Numbered from the stretch's first letter, positions 1 to 8,602 are shown. The stretch is 55,706 nucleotides of DNA from Bacteroidaceae bacterium (GCA_017616445.1 JAFZYE010000009.1:1-55706); one strand, 5' to 3'. Notes: generated from the letters alone by a model not told the origin. Numbers and translations are program-made.

Positions 1-30
1 AAAACAGGCGAAGAGTTTGTCCCTATAATA

Positions 31-112
31 AATGTCAAGTAATTCAGTATGTAATTCATAAGAATGTCAAGTAATTCAGTTTAACCAGGTGAAAACTGAC
101 AAGTAATTTCAG
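31..112 (+). repeat. Direct repeats of an 18-bp AATGTCAAGTAATTCAGT unit
   Basis: The same 18 bases occur at 31-48 and 63-80, 32 bp apart, and a shortened form (GACAAGTAATTTCAG) follows at 98-112. The role is unknown; this may be the tail of a longer repeat that begins left of the window. Confidence 0.6.
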
Positions 113-141
113 GAAAAGGCAAGGCAAGGAGAAGGGCAAGA

Positions 142-223
142 GTCCCATACGAGGGACTACCAGAGTCCCAAAGAGGGACCGTCCCAGTCCCAGAATGGGA
201 CCGACTCAGTCCCCGTGTGGGAC
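142..223 (+). repeat. Four tandem GTCCC-loop-GGGAC hairpins, 22-23 bp period
   Basis: Four consecutive mini-hairpins have identical 5-bp stems (GTCCC/GGGAC) and different 5-6 nt loops: 142-157, 165-179, 187-201 and 209-223. The last is followed directly by a T-rich run (224-237). The constant stem and changing loop argue that pairing, not primary sequence, is conserved. No gene lies upstream in the window for which this could serve as a terminator. Confidence 0.75.
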
Positions 224-237
224 TTTTTCTTATTTTT

Positions 238-415
238 GCTTGACTATGATGCGAGGCCGTAGGCTGTTCGGAGGTGTCGAGCTAAGGGCTGTTAAGCTTG
301 CTTAAACAGAACTGAGCACGATGGCTTCGAACAAATGCTCTCAACAGAGCATGCATCACAGGCAAGTATTTTGAATATTTTTGTTTTTCAACGAAGTCTT
401 TTTTATCTTATAACA
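238..415 (+). repeat. Dispersed structured repeat, copy A
   Basis: About 175 bp closely match the minus strand of 52545-52725. Shared landmarks in order are a GCC-GTA-GGC hairpin with flanking TGATGCGA, a TTAAGC/GCTTAA hairpin, an ATGCTC...GAGCAT hairpin whose loop length differs between copies, then CAGGCAAGTATTTT and an AATATTTTTG tract. In both copies a hairpin plus T-run lies directly before it. It could be a structured RNA or a small non-autonomous mobile element. Confidence 0.7.
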
Positions 416-484
416 ATCAAATTGTCGACACAAGAATATGCAGGTGTGCCAAAATTTTTGAATAATTTGCAAAAATACGAAACA

Positions 485-825
485 CCTAACATAAAAACCT
501 TCAAAATCCTTGTCACAGACACCTGTAATGCCATTTCTGATGTCCCCAACACCTAACACAACACCTAACATAAACCTAACACACACCTAACATCCTAGCT
601 CCTCCTCTAAGGTAGAGGAGGGGGACCATTTATGGTGGAGGAGTATGCATCTTTTAATTTTTACATTTTATCATTTTTAAAATTTTACATTCCCTTTGGG
701 ATATAGTGTTAGGTACAATGTTAGGTCTATGTTAGGTCTATGTTAGGTTTTATGTTAGGTCTTTAAGCCTTCTTTTCATATCTAAGTGCTTGATAATTAA
801 TAACTTGCACGTTTTCAACGTTAGG
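485..825. repeat. Mirror-image arrays of CCTAAC and GTTAGG motifs
   Basis: CCTAAC occurs at 485, 552, 564, 575 and 586; its reverse complement GTTAGG occurs at 708, 720, 731, 742, 754 and 820. Within each array the spacing is 11 or 12 bp, about one helical turn. Between the arrays lies a perfect 9-bp stem (CCTCCTCTA/TAGAGGAGG, 601-621). The arrangement could extrude as an imperfect cruciform or bind a protein cooperatively on one DNA face. It lies 250-600 bp upstream of the ECF sigma gene. Confidence 0.75.
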
Positions 826-1022
826 TGTTGCGAAAAAACAAAAAATACTTTATTTTTCTCTGTGTTTCTTTATTCGCCTCAACTCTACCTCAAACGTAAG
901 TCGAGGGTAAAACTAAGGTCGCGAAACCTCATGTTTTATCCGCTTTCTGACATTTATTTACTTTTTTATCGAAAAAGAGACTATTCTTATTGTCTTAAAG
1001 CTTTATTTTTACTAGAAATGAT

Positions 1023-1030
1023 TAATTTTG
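1023..1030 (+). promoter_or_regulatory. Bacteroidetes -7 box of the sigma operon
   Basis: TAATTTTG matches the TAnnTTTG -7 consensus and lies about 64 bp before the chosen ATG at 1094. A clear TTTG -33 element is not visible at the expected distance, so the call rests on the -7 box alone. Confidence 0.45.
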
Positions 1031-1093
1031 CAGAAAAAATATACCAAGGGTTAGCATTTTCTATGTCTGATGGGTATTATAGGAAAAGACGTG

Positions 1094-1573
1094 ATGGAAA
1101 AGAAGGAAATCCAACGGCTGTTCAAGCAGCACTATGCCAAGATGTACAGGGTGGCGCGAACCTTACTGTACGACGAGCAGGAGAGCGAAGATGTGGTCAG
1201 CGACATCTTCGAACACTTGCTTTGTGGACAGTCGGTGCTCGTTTCTGGTACTGAGGAACGCTATCTGCTGACAAGCGTCCGCAATCAGTGTTTCAAGCGA
1301 CTGAGCCATGTGTCAACTCCTATAGATGCCAACAGCTTCATTGAGCCAATTGACAATTCAGAAGTTGATGACGAGCGTTTGACGGACATAGACGAGTTCG
1401 TTGCTTGTTCTCTCTCCGAGCAGGAGCAACGTATCTTCCATCTCCGCTTCTCTGAAGGATGCAGCTATGAGGAGATTGCTGCCGCAGAGGGCATCAGCCG
1501 TGTAGCCGTATGGAAACATCTTTCTCACGCCTTGAATCAAATTAAAAACCGTTTTAATCCTAGCAAGCTATGA
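1094..1573 (+). CDS. ECF-family RNA polymerase sigma-70 factor
   Basis: Extracytoplasmic-function sigma factor that would direct RNA polymerase to its own regulon, probably this operon. Region 2 lies at the N-terminus (LFKQHYAKMYRVARTLL, then SEDVVSDIFEHLL), and region 4 with a helix-turn-helix at the C-terminus (LSEQEQRIFHLRF, YEEIAAAEGISRVAVWKHL). The length of 159 residues is normal. The ATG at 1094 is preferred over that at 1070 because MEKKEIQRLFKQHY fits the usual start of these sigma factors and AGGAAAAG lies just upstream. Its stop overlaps the next start (ATGA at 1570), so translation is coupled to the DUF4974 protein, the expected anti-sigma arrangement. Confidence 0.92.
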   Translation: MEKKEIQRLFKQHYAKMYRVARTLLYDEQESEDVVSDIFEHLLCGQSVLVSGTEERYLLTSVRNQCFKRLSHVSTPIDANSFIEPIDNSEVDDERLTDIDEFVACSLSEQEQRIFHLRFSEGCSYEEIAAAEGISRVAVWKHLSHALNQIKNRFNPSKL

Positions 1574-2151
1574 GACCTTCAGACAAATCCTGGCAGATGT
1601 TTCTTGATATGCAGGAGCATCCTGAGAACTATTCTGACGAACAGTTGGAGACCATGATGGACGATCTCGATCAGGTGCCCGACGTAGATTCAGCTTGGAA
1701 GAAAATAGAGCAGAAGCAGGTATCGCTCAAAGTACGTCCTTTGCATCGTTGGCAACAAATAGCGGCTGCTATCATTGGTGTCGTCGTCATATCGTGCATC
1801 GCTATTGCTGCCGTACATTTATGGAATTCAACCTCTAATTCCTCCAAAAATGGTGAAAGTCCCCTCATGACTTCTCCTGTGGGTAAGGAGATTTATACCT
1901 CAAAAGATAGGGAACATATCGAACCTCTTGCTGATACGCTTATCTTCGATAACGTGCCGCTTGACACGATGCTTATGGACATCGCCAGTTTCTACCACGT
2001 TGATGCGGTTTTCCGTAACACTGATGCGCGCCAGTTGCGTTTCTATTTCGTATGGAAACCTAAGGAGGGATTGGATGAACTGATCAAGAAACTGAACCAC
2101 TTCGAAAGCCTGAATGTAAGGCAGGAAGGTACCATGCTAATCGTTGAGTAG
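1570..2151 (+). CDS. Truncated FecR-like anti-sigma protein with DUF4974 domain
   Basis: Probable membrane-bound regulator of the sigma factor encoded just upstream. The first 60 residues are cytoplasmic and acidic, one transmembrane helix follows (about 63-84, AAAIIGVVVISCIAIAA), and the periplasmic part ends in a DUF4974-type domain (about 122-193: LIFDNVPLDTMLMDIASFY to the C-terminus). Family knowledge: FecR regulators of Bacteroidetes are usually over 300 residues with a FecR core between the helix and DUF4974. Here, at 193 residues, that core is missing. DUF4974 resembles the STN domain of the receptor partner. The next gene begins 3 bp after the stop. Confidence 0.8.
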   Translation: MRPSDKSWQMFLDMQEHPENYSDEQLETMMDDLDQVPDVDSAWKKIEQKQVSLKVRPLHRWQQIAAAIIGVVVISCIAIAAVHLWNSTSNSSKNGESPLMTSPVGKEIYTSKDREHIEPLADTLIFDNVPLDTMLMDIASFYHVDAVFRNTDARQLRFYFVWKPKEGLDELIKKLNHFESLNVRQEGTMLIVE

Positions 2152-2154
2152 ACC

Positions 2155-3030
2155 ATGAGAACAATATCCATAGCATTGTTGCTTGAAAAATTAAAGTTAG
2201 CCATGCAGAAGCGGTCGGGAGTTGCTCAGCAGCAGAAGAACCATGCTATGTGGGTGGCAAAAGGCTATCGCAAAAAGCCGCAGGTGACCTTTATTCTTCA
2301 GTCGCACAACAAAAGTTTGCAGGTTTGCCATGTACTGCCTAAATTGCGGCAGTATGAAGATGCAGAGATTATTGTCATTGATGATGGCTCCATGCCTGAA
2401 CACACTGCACGACTTGTGGATGCTTTGGCTGGTGCCAACGAGTTTCTGATGCGGGCAGATGATTTGTTCGAGAATGTTACCTACGACAAGGCCATTCGCT
2501 TGGCGAACGGCAGGTTTGTGGCCCTAATGCAAGATGATGATGACTTCGATGACATCAGCTGGGTAGATCAAGCTGTCAGTCTTTTTGAACGGAATCCTGA
2601 CATGGTTATCCTCGGCGGCAAGAGCGGACTTGAGGTTGACTTCGATGCCAATCTCAAGTGGGCACATGGCGGGGCATCGCAGACATCTGGCGAATTCTGC
2701 TTCGTTACTGTTGTCAACCGCGCACCTATGTGGGTCAACCGTGACTTGTTCAAACGCCATCTGCACCACATAGATTTCCGTTTTGCTCCCTTCCAATTCG
2801 ATGATTACGAGTTATGCATTCGTGCATGGCTCAATGGGTTGAAAGTCGGTTGGTACGATGCAGGGTTCCGCAGTCTTACGGCTGGTGGTATGCGTCTCTA
2901 TAATAAAGAATTCACTCGTGAGCAGAGTGACCGCAATGGCCGATTATTATATAAAATGTATGCCGATAGGCAGGATGAATTACGGCAGAAGGTATGTGCT
3001 GCTCACATTTGCAACAATAAAACGATATGA
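2155..3030 (+). CDS. Family 2 glycosyltransferase
   Basis: Cytoplasmic GT-A-fold glycosyltransferase; donor and acceptor cannot be told from sequence. The nucleotide-binding motif IIVIDDGS is at 72-79 with D76/D77, and the metal-site region is QDDDDFDD from 126. A later FDDYELCIRAWLNG stretch fits the acceptor-side ED/DD region of GT2 enzymes. No signal peptide or membrane helix is seen. The gene sits between the anti-sigma-like gene (3 bp gap) and the receptor gene (4-bp ATGA overlap at 3027), so it is a true operon member. That is an odd place for a glycosyltransferase and suggests it modifies a product of the same pathway. Confidence 0.85.
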   Translation: MRTISIALLLEKLKLAMQKRSGVAQQQKNHAMWVAKGYRKKPQVTFILQSHNKSLQVCHVLPKLRQYEDAEIIVIDDGSMPEHTARLVDALAGANEFLMRADDLFENVTYDKAIRLANGRFVALMQDDDDFDDISWVDQAVSLFERNPDMVILGGKSGLEVDFDANLKWAHGGASQTSGEFCFVTVVNRAPMWVNRDLFKRHLHHIDFRFAPFQFDDYELCIRAWLNGLKVGWYDAGFRSLTAGGMRLYNKEFTREQSDRNGRLLYKMYADRQDELRQKVCAAHICNNKTI

Positions 3031-5588
3031 GGAAACTACTATTGTTATTATTGCTTTTCAGCGAAACAGTTGTGATACAGGCTCAGCGTATCACGCATGA
3101 ATATAATGACGTGTCGCTCAGCGAGGCCTTGCGCCAGTTGAACGAGGAGAGTGATGATTATGCCATCAGTTTCCTCTACAATGAGCTGGAGGATTTCCGT
3201 ATCACTACTTCTGTATGTGACAAAACTGTACCTGAAGCTATTCGTCAGATGATAGGTTTCTATCCTATCCGCATGAACATTGACAACCACGACATTTTCG
3301 TGGAGTGTCCACTAAAGAAAGCTCTACGCTATAAAGGTGTTATCGTTAATGAGAATAATCAGCCTGTAGCATACGCCAATATCGCCTTGCTTTCGCCTAA
3401 GGATTCCATACTACTAACTGGTGGGGTGTCGAACGAGAGTGGCTTTCTCGTCATCCCCTGTGAACAGCATCCCGTTGTTGCTTGTATCTCGTATATCGGG
3501 TATAAGACTGTTTATAAATTATGCGAAGATACAGAACTTGGCACAATACGGATGCAACCAGAGTCTTATACGATAAGAGGTGTCAATGTGATAGGACAAA
3601 TTCCTCAGTATCAGATGGGTGAAGAAGGAATGATAACCAACGTGGAGCATACGCTTCTTAGTCAATTAGGAACGGCCAATGATGTCTTGCGACATATCCC
3701 AGGTGTTGTTCAAAGAGATAACGAATACGAAGTTTTTGGCAAAGGTACTCCTCTTGTCTATATCAATGGACGGCAGATGCGGAGCATCAAGGAATTGGAA
3801 CAACTGAAGTCAACAGACATCAAGCACATCGAGCTTGTTATGAATCCTGGTGTCAAGTACGATGCTACGGTTGATGCCGTTATAAAAATACAGACCATAC
3901 GCAAGGTGGGCGACGGATTGAGTGTTGATACATGGGGACGATGGCGACAAGGTCATCTGTCACAGGAAGCTTTTTCGTTGGACTTGAATTATCGTCACAA
4001 TGCGCTTGATATGTTTGGCTCTCTTTGGCTCTCTGATGGGAGATACCTGCAGATAGCCGATATGGAGCAGGAAACACAGGGCGATTCTCTTTGGAACCAG
4101 AAGAACGATATGAGAACAGAGTCAACGGATCGTGACTATCAGATAGATGGAGGATTCAACTATTCTCCTAATGAGCACCATGCCTTTGGCGTTAAGTATG
4201 AGTTGGGGTTGCCTGCAACAGATGAGTTGACAACCGTTATCGTCAGCGATGTGGAAAAAGACCATCAACACTATGACCGTTGGAACAACCATACTGGTGA
4301 GCGGACGAAGGAAGATGCCAGCCATAAACTGAACGCATACTATGTGGGCAACATCGGACAACTGAGTATTGACTTGAACGTAGATTATCTGAATAATGGC
4401 TATCTCAAGCATAGTAGCATTATGGAAACCTGTGAAAGAGAGGAGAATAGAAAGATAGAGGCAGAAAATATAGTCAAGAACCGTATGTTTGCTTCCAAGC
4501 TTACGCTGAATCATCCGCTTATGGGCGGTTCCCTCGATTTCGGGGCAGAGTATATCAATACACATCGGCAAGACGATTATATTGACCAGTCACCATCAGG
4601 CATGCGATATGTCCGCTCAAGCTTCAGCACACTGAAAGAACAGAGCTTCTGTCCCTATGCTGAGTATTCGCACAAGTTACCCATTGGACAGATACGTGCT
4701 GGATTGCGTTACGAATACGTGTGGTTTGACTATTACGACAAGGGTGTCCGGGTGCAGGAACAAAGTCGTTCATACGGCAACTTCTATCCCTCTGCATCTT
4801 TAAGTACGCAGTTAGGCGATGTCAAGTTACTTCTTGGCTATTCTGTGAAGACCACTCGTCCCACATATCGACAACTCAGTAATGGTTTGTTCTATGGCAA
4901 CCGTTACTCTATGAGTAAAGGAAACCCTCTGTTAAACAAATCTACGCGTCATACATTTTCAATACAAACATCATGGCGATGGGTACAATTCTCTGTCAGC
5001 TATACAGATGAACGTGATGCAATCATCCATTGGATTCAGGAACTCAATCCACATTCTATTGAAACAGTTGTTTCTTATAAAAATATTCATAGCATTAAGA
5101 CGCTTTCTCCGATGCTTATTCTTTCGCCCACAGTTGCTTTTTGGCATCCAATGCTTACCATTGGGGTCATCAAGCCATGGCTTACGATGGAAAGTTTTAC
5201 GGAGACCATTCGATTGAACCGACCCATAGCAATGGTGCAGTTGAACAACACATTCTCTGTCCCTCATAACCTGACAGCCGAACTCAATTTCCGCTACCAA
5301 AGCCGAGGACACTATCAGAATGTTTACATGAGCTACTCGCAAGCAGTTCTTGACGTGAGTCTGGTCAAGACGTTCCTCCATGACCATCTGAGCATTCGGT
5401 TGGCTGGCGAAGATTTGCTCAACCGAAGTCGCGATGGTAATCATGTCTACAACCATCAGGTACGACTATATCAAGGCAATTTCTACGACCGCCGTCGCTT
5501 TGTTGCAACTATCCGTTATAACTTCAATGCTACCCGTTCGAAGTATAAAGGTACGGGTGCTGGTAATGAAGAAAAGATCCGACTGTAA
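3027..5588 (+). CDS. TonB-dependent-receptor-like outer-membrane beta-barrel protein with STN domain
   Basis: Outer-membrane protein, probably a signal-transducing receptor for the ECF system encoded by the same operon. A signal peptide (about 1-20, ending IQAQ) is followed by an STN-like domain (about 25-95), a carboxypeptidase-regulatory-like beta-sandwich (about 103-175: YKGVIVNENNQPVAYANIAL), a plug-like region (about 205-292: DVLRHIPGVVQ, INGRQMRSIKELEQL) and a beta-barrel of the outer-membrane barrel family to residue 853. The plug contains the VMNPGVKYDA motif typical of that family. No SusD partner follows, so a classical polysaccharide-utilisation pair is not supported. Confidence 0.85.
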   Translation: MRKLLLLLLLFSETVVIQAQRITHEYNDVSLSEALRQLNEESDDYAISFLYNELEDFRITTSVCDKTVPEAIRQMIGFYPIRMNIDNHDIFVECPLKKALRYKGVIVNENNQPVAYANIALLSPKDSILLTGGVSNESGFLVIPCEQHPVVACISYIGYKTVYKLCEDTELGTIRMQPESYTIRGVNVIGQIPQYQMGEEGMITNVEHTLLSQLGTANDVLRHIPGVVQRDNEYEVFGKGTPLVYINGRQMRSIKELEQLKSTDIKHIELVMNPGVKYDATVDAVIKIQTIRKVGDGLSVDTWGRWRQGHLSQEAFSLDLNYRHNALDMFGSLWLSDGRYLQIADMEQETQGDSLWNQKNDMRTESTDRDYQIDGGFNYSPNEHHAFGVKYELGLPATDELTTVIVSDVEKDHQHYDRWNNHTGERTKEDASHKLNAYYVGNIGQLSIDLNVDYLNNGYLKHSSIMETCEREENRKIEAENIVKNRMFASKLTLNHPLMGGSLDFGAEYINTHRQDDYIDQSPSGMRYVRSSFSTLKEQSFCPYAEYSHKLPIGQIRAGLRYEYVWFDYYDKGVRVQEQSRSYGNFYPSASLSTQLGDVKLLLGYSVKTTRPTYRQLSNGLFYGNRYSMSKGNPLLNKSTRHTFSIQTSWRWVQFSVSYTDERDAIIHWIQELNPHSIETVVSYKNIHSIKTLSPMLILSPTVAFWHPMLTIGVIKPWLTMESFTETIRLNRPIAMVQLNNTFSVPHNLTAELNFRYQSRGHYQNVYMSYSQAVLDVSLVKTFLHDHLSIRLAGEDLLNRSRDGNHVYNHQVRLYQGNFYDRRRFVATIRYNFNATRSKYKGTGAGNEEKIRL

Positions 5589-5728
5589 ATAATCCGCCTG
5601 ATAGCAGAGCTCTCTTTGTGAAATTTTTTGTAATCCTTTGTTTTCAAGGGATTAGACCTTCGTGTTGCCTTAAAATCTCCTCGAGTATTTCAAGTTTCAA
5701 TTGTTACATTCTATGATTTTTAAATATT

Positions 5729-5736
5729 TACATTTG
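5729..5736 (+). promoter_or_regulatory. -7-like box immediately before the CotH-like gene
   Basis: TACATTTG matches TAnnTTTG but ends only 7 bp before the ATG at 5744. If used, the transcript would start at or next to the start codon and be leaderless. The upstream 155-bp gap also has a weak hairpin (5631-5652). Confidence 0.35.
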
Positions 5737-5743
5737 CAATAGT

Positions 5744-8602
5744 ATGTTGAATAGATTCCTTTTTATTTTACTGTTTGTTGTGATGTGTTTGTGCATAAAT
5801 GCCCAAAGTAATGGAGCGATTATATTCACAGAAGTTTGTGTCGCCAACATTGACCAGACTATTGATTACTCGAATAATTATGGCGGTTGGGTTGAGTTGT
5901 ACAATAGGGGCGACCATGATGTTTTGTTGGAAGGGTGGTATGTGAGCGATGATGTTATGAATCTGGCGAAGCATAAATTGTCGGGCTATGGAGTATTGAA
6001 GCCTGGATGCTATCTATGTCTTTTCTTCGATCACAATGCAACCGATGGCGAATATGGTCCAGATGCGGCAAAGCAAGTGAGATTCAAGCTTGACCGGACT
6101 GGTGGCACAATCTATCTGTCTAGAAATGGTACTAACGTGGATTTATCCGTCACATATCCAGAGTCCGTTCCGCGTTGCAGTTATGCGAGAGTAAGTTTGA
6201 ATGCTGACGAATGGCAGTATTGCGGTGTTCCAACTCCAGGTGCGCCCAATGAAGGTCATTATGCTCAGGAATGTTTGACAGCTCCAGAGGTTGACTGCGA
6301 TTCCAGACTCTTCACTACAGCGTTCGATGTGCATGTGCAGATACCTTCTGGAACGACACTCCTTTACACTACGGATGGAAGTACTCCGACACTCATGAAC
6401 GGAAAAACATGCGCGGACGGTCTTTTCCATGTGTCGCAGACCACGGTGTTGCGTCTACGATTATTCTCCGACGATAAACTGCCAAGCGGTGTAGTTACAC
6501 GCACGTATATCTTTAAGGATAGAAACTATTATCTGCCCATTGTTGCCGTCACCACCGACCCACGCAATCTCTATGACAACATGATTGGCTGTTATGTGAG
6601 TGGTATGAACGGCATCACAGGACGAGGCTCAACAGGCAAGTCCAACCTTAATATGGACTGGGAACGTCCCGTCAACTTTGAGTACTTGACGGCAGAAGGC
6701 AAAATGGTTATCAATCAGGAGACGAGTTTTGAAGTGGCTGGTGGATATAGTCGCCATTTTCCTCCAGCTTCGTTTAAGGTACAGTCAAAGAAACTATACG
6801 ATGGAAATAGTCATTTCAGCTTTTCTGTTTTTTCAAACAAACCATACCACGAGTATAAGCAACTGTTGATTCGCAACGGAGGAAACAACAACAGAACCGA
6901 TGGAGGCCCTCGTATCAAGGATGCCATCACCCAACAAGTGCTGACGTTAAGCGGATTCTATGTTGATGCGCAGGAGTATCAGCCTGCACATGTGTTTATC
7001 AACGGCAAGTACTTGGCCATGATGAATATTCGAGAGCCGAACAATCGCTTCCATGGCTGCGCCAACTATGGCTATGATAATGATGAGATTGATGGGTTCG
7101 AATACAGTAGCGGTAGCTATCGTCAAAAAGGTGGAACACGTGAGGCGTTTGACCGTCTGATAAGCCTTTCCGAGAAAGTTGAGACTAATGCTGGGTTTGC
7201 CGAGGTCTGCCAGCTGTTGGACATAGATGAGTTCGTGCGCTATATGGCCGCTATTTGCTATACGGGCAGTTATGACTGGCTTCTTAACGGCAACAATGTG
7301 AAAGGGTATCGAACGTGGAATGACGGGAAATTCCATTTCGTATTCTTTGACCAGGACTTGACATGGGAACGGACCGACAATGTGGAAAACATCGAAGGTA
7401 TTAGGACAAATGAGGTGTTGATGCTTTATAACAACTTGAAACGCAACTCGTCCTTCCGTCAGCAATTTGTTGTGGCCTACTGCATCCTTCATGGCAGTAT
7501 ATATACACCTGAAAGATGTCAGCACATTAGTGACAGCATTTGTTCTTTGGTGAAGAATGCCTTGTTGTTTGATAGCCGATCTACTGCCGCCACCTACCGC
7601 AAGCTGCAAGAGACGATGTGGGGGGAGAGCAATAGAGAGGCGCGTATCAAGTCCTTGATGAATGCATACGCACTTCCAAACGGATTCAATGTAACCATCG
7701 GCACCAGTTGTCCGTATGCAAGGATTCAAATTGAAGGTATGGATGTACCATTCGGTAAGTTCGCCGGTGAACTCTTTGGAATAGTAACTGTGAGCACAAG
7801 CGCTGCGGAAGGCTACCGCTTCGTAGGGTGGAGCGACCAGCACGGCAGATGGCTGAGTCGGGCAACGGAGTATCAGATTACGAAGTCTGGCACCTATACG
7901 GCTGTCTATGAGAAAACGGACAACGTCCTGTCGCCCATCTGCATCAATGAGGTCAGCGCAGCAAACGACATCTACGTGAATGATTATGGAAAACGTGCTG
8001 ATTGGATTGAATTGTATAACCGAGGACAGGAGCCAGTTGATGTGGCCGGGTGGTTCTTTAGTGACGAAGATAAGAATCCGACAAAATACCAAATTGATAT
8101 AAACTCCCTCTCACTTGGAGGGGACAGGGGTGAGTTTTCCACAATTATACAACCCAATGGACATCTGGTTATTTGGTGCGATGGTAAACCGTCAATAACT
8201 CAGTTGCATCTGCCTTTCAAACTGAAGAATGCAGATAACCGTGTCCTAACGCTTCATTCGCCTGATGGCGTATGGGCAGATACAATCTGCTACAACTCAC
8301 ATTCGTCGAAGGAAACAGTAGGCCGATACCCAGATGGAGGAAACAACTTGTGGACATTCTACCATCCCACCATCGGAATCCATAATATAAAAACTACCTA
8401 CGACACCGCAGTAAAAACAGATGCAAATGCCGTCCTTTTTTCGTCTCCTCCAGATGAAATCGAGAGCATCAGCTACTACACCGTCAGCGGAATCCGTACC
8501 CTCAAACCAATACAAGGTGGACTATATATTGAGGTTGTGTGCTACAAGAATGGTCAGAAACGACAACGTATAGTTTCTATTATCTTTCCACCCTCTGACT
8601 GA
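5744..8602 (+). CDS. Secreted CotH kinase-like protein with two lamin-tail domains
   Basis: Exported multidomain protein, probably surface-located. Order: signal peptide (1-21, CINAQ), lamin-tail domain (about 26-140: FTEVCVANIDQ, GWVELYNRGDHDVLLEGWYVSD), chitobiase/hexosaminidase C-terminal-like beta domain (about 185-265, LLYTTDGSTP), CotH kinase-like region (about 270-620), an InlB B-repeat-like beta module (about 645-725, GYRFVGWSD), a second lamin-tail domain (about 728-860) and a T9SS-like tail (YYTVSGIRTLKPIQGGLYIEV). CotH proteins are atypical protein kinases; the VFINGKYLAMMNIREPN and FVFFDQDLTWE motifs fit, but activity is inferred. An intergenic repeat appears to have entered the second lamin-tail domain (8104-8138). 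Confidence 0.82.
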   Translation: MLNRFLFILLFVVMCLCINAQSNGAIIFTEVCVANIDQTIDYSNNYGGWVELYNRGDHDVLLEGWYVSDDVMNLAKHKLSGYGVLKPGCYLCLFFDHNATDGEYGPDAAKQVRFKLDRTGGTIYLSRNGTNVDLSVTYPESVPRCSYARVSLNADEWQYCGVPTPGAPNEGHYAQECLTAPEVDCDSRLFTTAFDVHVQIPSGTTLLYTTDGSTPTLMNGKTCADGLFHVSQTTVLRLRLFSDDKLPSGVVTRTYIFKDRNYYLPIVAVTTDPRNLYDNMIGCYVSGMNGITGRGSTGKSNLNMDWERPVNFEYLTAEGKMVINQETSFEVAGGYSRHFPPASFKVQSKKLYDGNSHFSFSVFSNKPYHEYKQLLIRNGGNNNRTDGGPRIKDAITQQVLTLSGFYVDAQEYQPAHVFINGKYLAMMNIREPNNRFHGCANYGYDNDEIDGFEYSSGSYRQKGGTREAFDRLISLSEKVETNAGFAEVCQLLDIDEFVRYMAAICYTGSYDWLLNGNNVKGYRTWNDGKFHFVFFDQDLTWERTDNVENIEGIRTNEVLMLYNNLKRNSSFRQQFVVAYCILHGSIYTPERCQHISDSICSLVKNALLFDSRSTAATYRKLQETMWGESNREARIKSLMNAYALPNGFNVTIGTSCPYARIQIEGMDVPFGKFAGELFGIVTVSTSAAEGYRFVGWSDQHGRWLSRATEYQITKSGTYTAVYEKTDNVLSPICINEVSAANDIYVNDYGKRADWIELYNRGQEPVDVAGWFFSDEDKNPTKYQIDINSLSLGGDRGEFSTIIQPNGHLVIWCDGKPSITQLHLPFKLKNADNRVLTLHSPDGVWADTICYNSHSSKETVGRYPDGGNNLWTFYHPTIGIHNIKTTYDTAVKTDANAVLFSSPPDEIESISYYTVSGIRTLKPIQGGLYIEVVCYKNGQKRQRIVSIIFPPSD
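8104..8138 (+). repeat. CCCTC/GAGGGG palindromic repeat inside a coding sequence
   Basis: CTCCCTCTCACTTGGAGG followed by GGACAGGGGTGAG has the same CCTC...GGGG make-up as the intergenic repeats at 28210, 37211, 38697 and 45240. Here it is read as SLSLGGDRGEF within the second lamin-tail domain, without breaking the frame. Confidence 0.5.

Larger units (their letters stand above)
1..1069. other. Gene-free leader region rich in repeats
   Basis: No convincing gene is seen here. Short open frames (for example around 335-556 and 790-1254) have no recognisable features, and the second is only an alternative frame of the sigma factor start. From left to right the region holds three copies of an AAGTAATTTCAG-like motif (31-48, 63-80, 96-112), four tandem GTCCC/GGGAC hairpins (142-223), a dispersed structured repeat (238-415), a cluster of CCTAAC motifs (485-591), a perfect 9-bp hairpin (601-621), a mirror cluster of GTTAGG motifs (708-825), and a promoter-like box just before the sigma gene. 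Confidence 0.7.

Noticed and set aside
485-825. Telomere-like or replication-origin iterons
   Set aside because: GTTAGG repeats look telomere-like, but motifs are oriented both ways, no DnaA boxes, rep gene or chromosome end is visible; an origin call is unsupported.
790-1254. A 154-residue open frame overlapping the sigma factor start
   Set aside because: Its second half is the sigma gene in another frame and its first half has no recognisable features.
3027-5588. SusC of a polysaccharide-utilisation locus
   Set aside because: No SusD gene follows, the 853-residue length is short for SusC, and the barrel motifs fit the outer-membrane barrel family better.
6947-8092. A 381-residue open frame antisense to the CotH-like gene
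   Set aside because: No recognisable motif, and the sense frame contains ordered lamin-tail and CotH domains.
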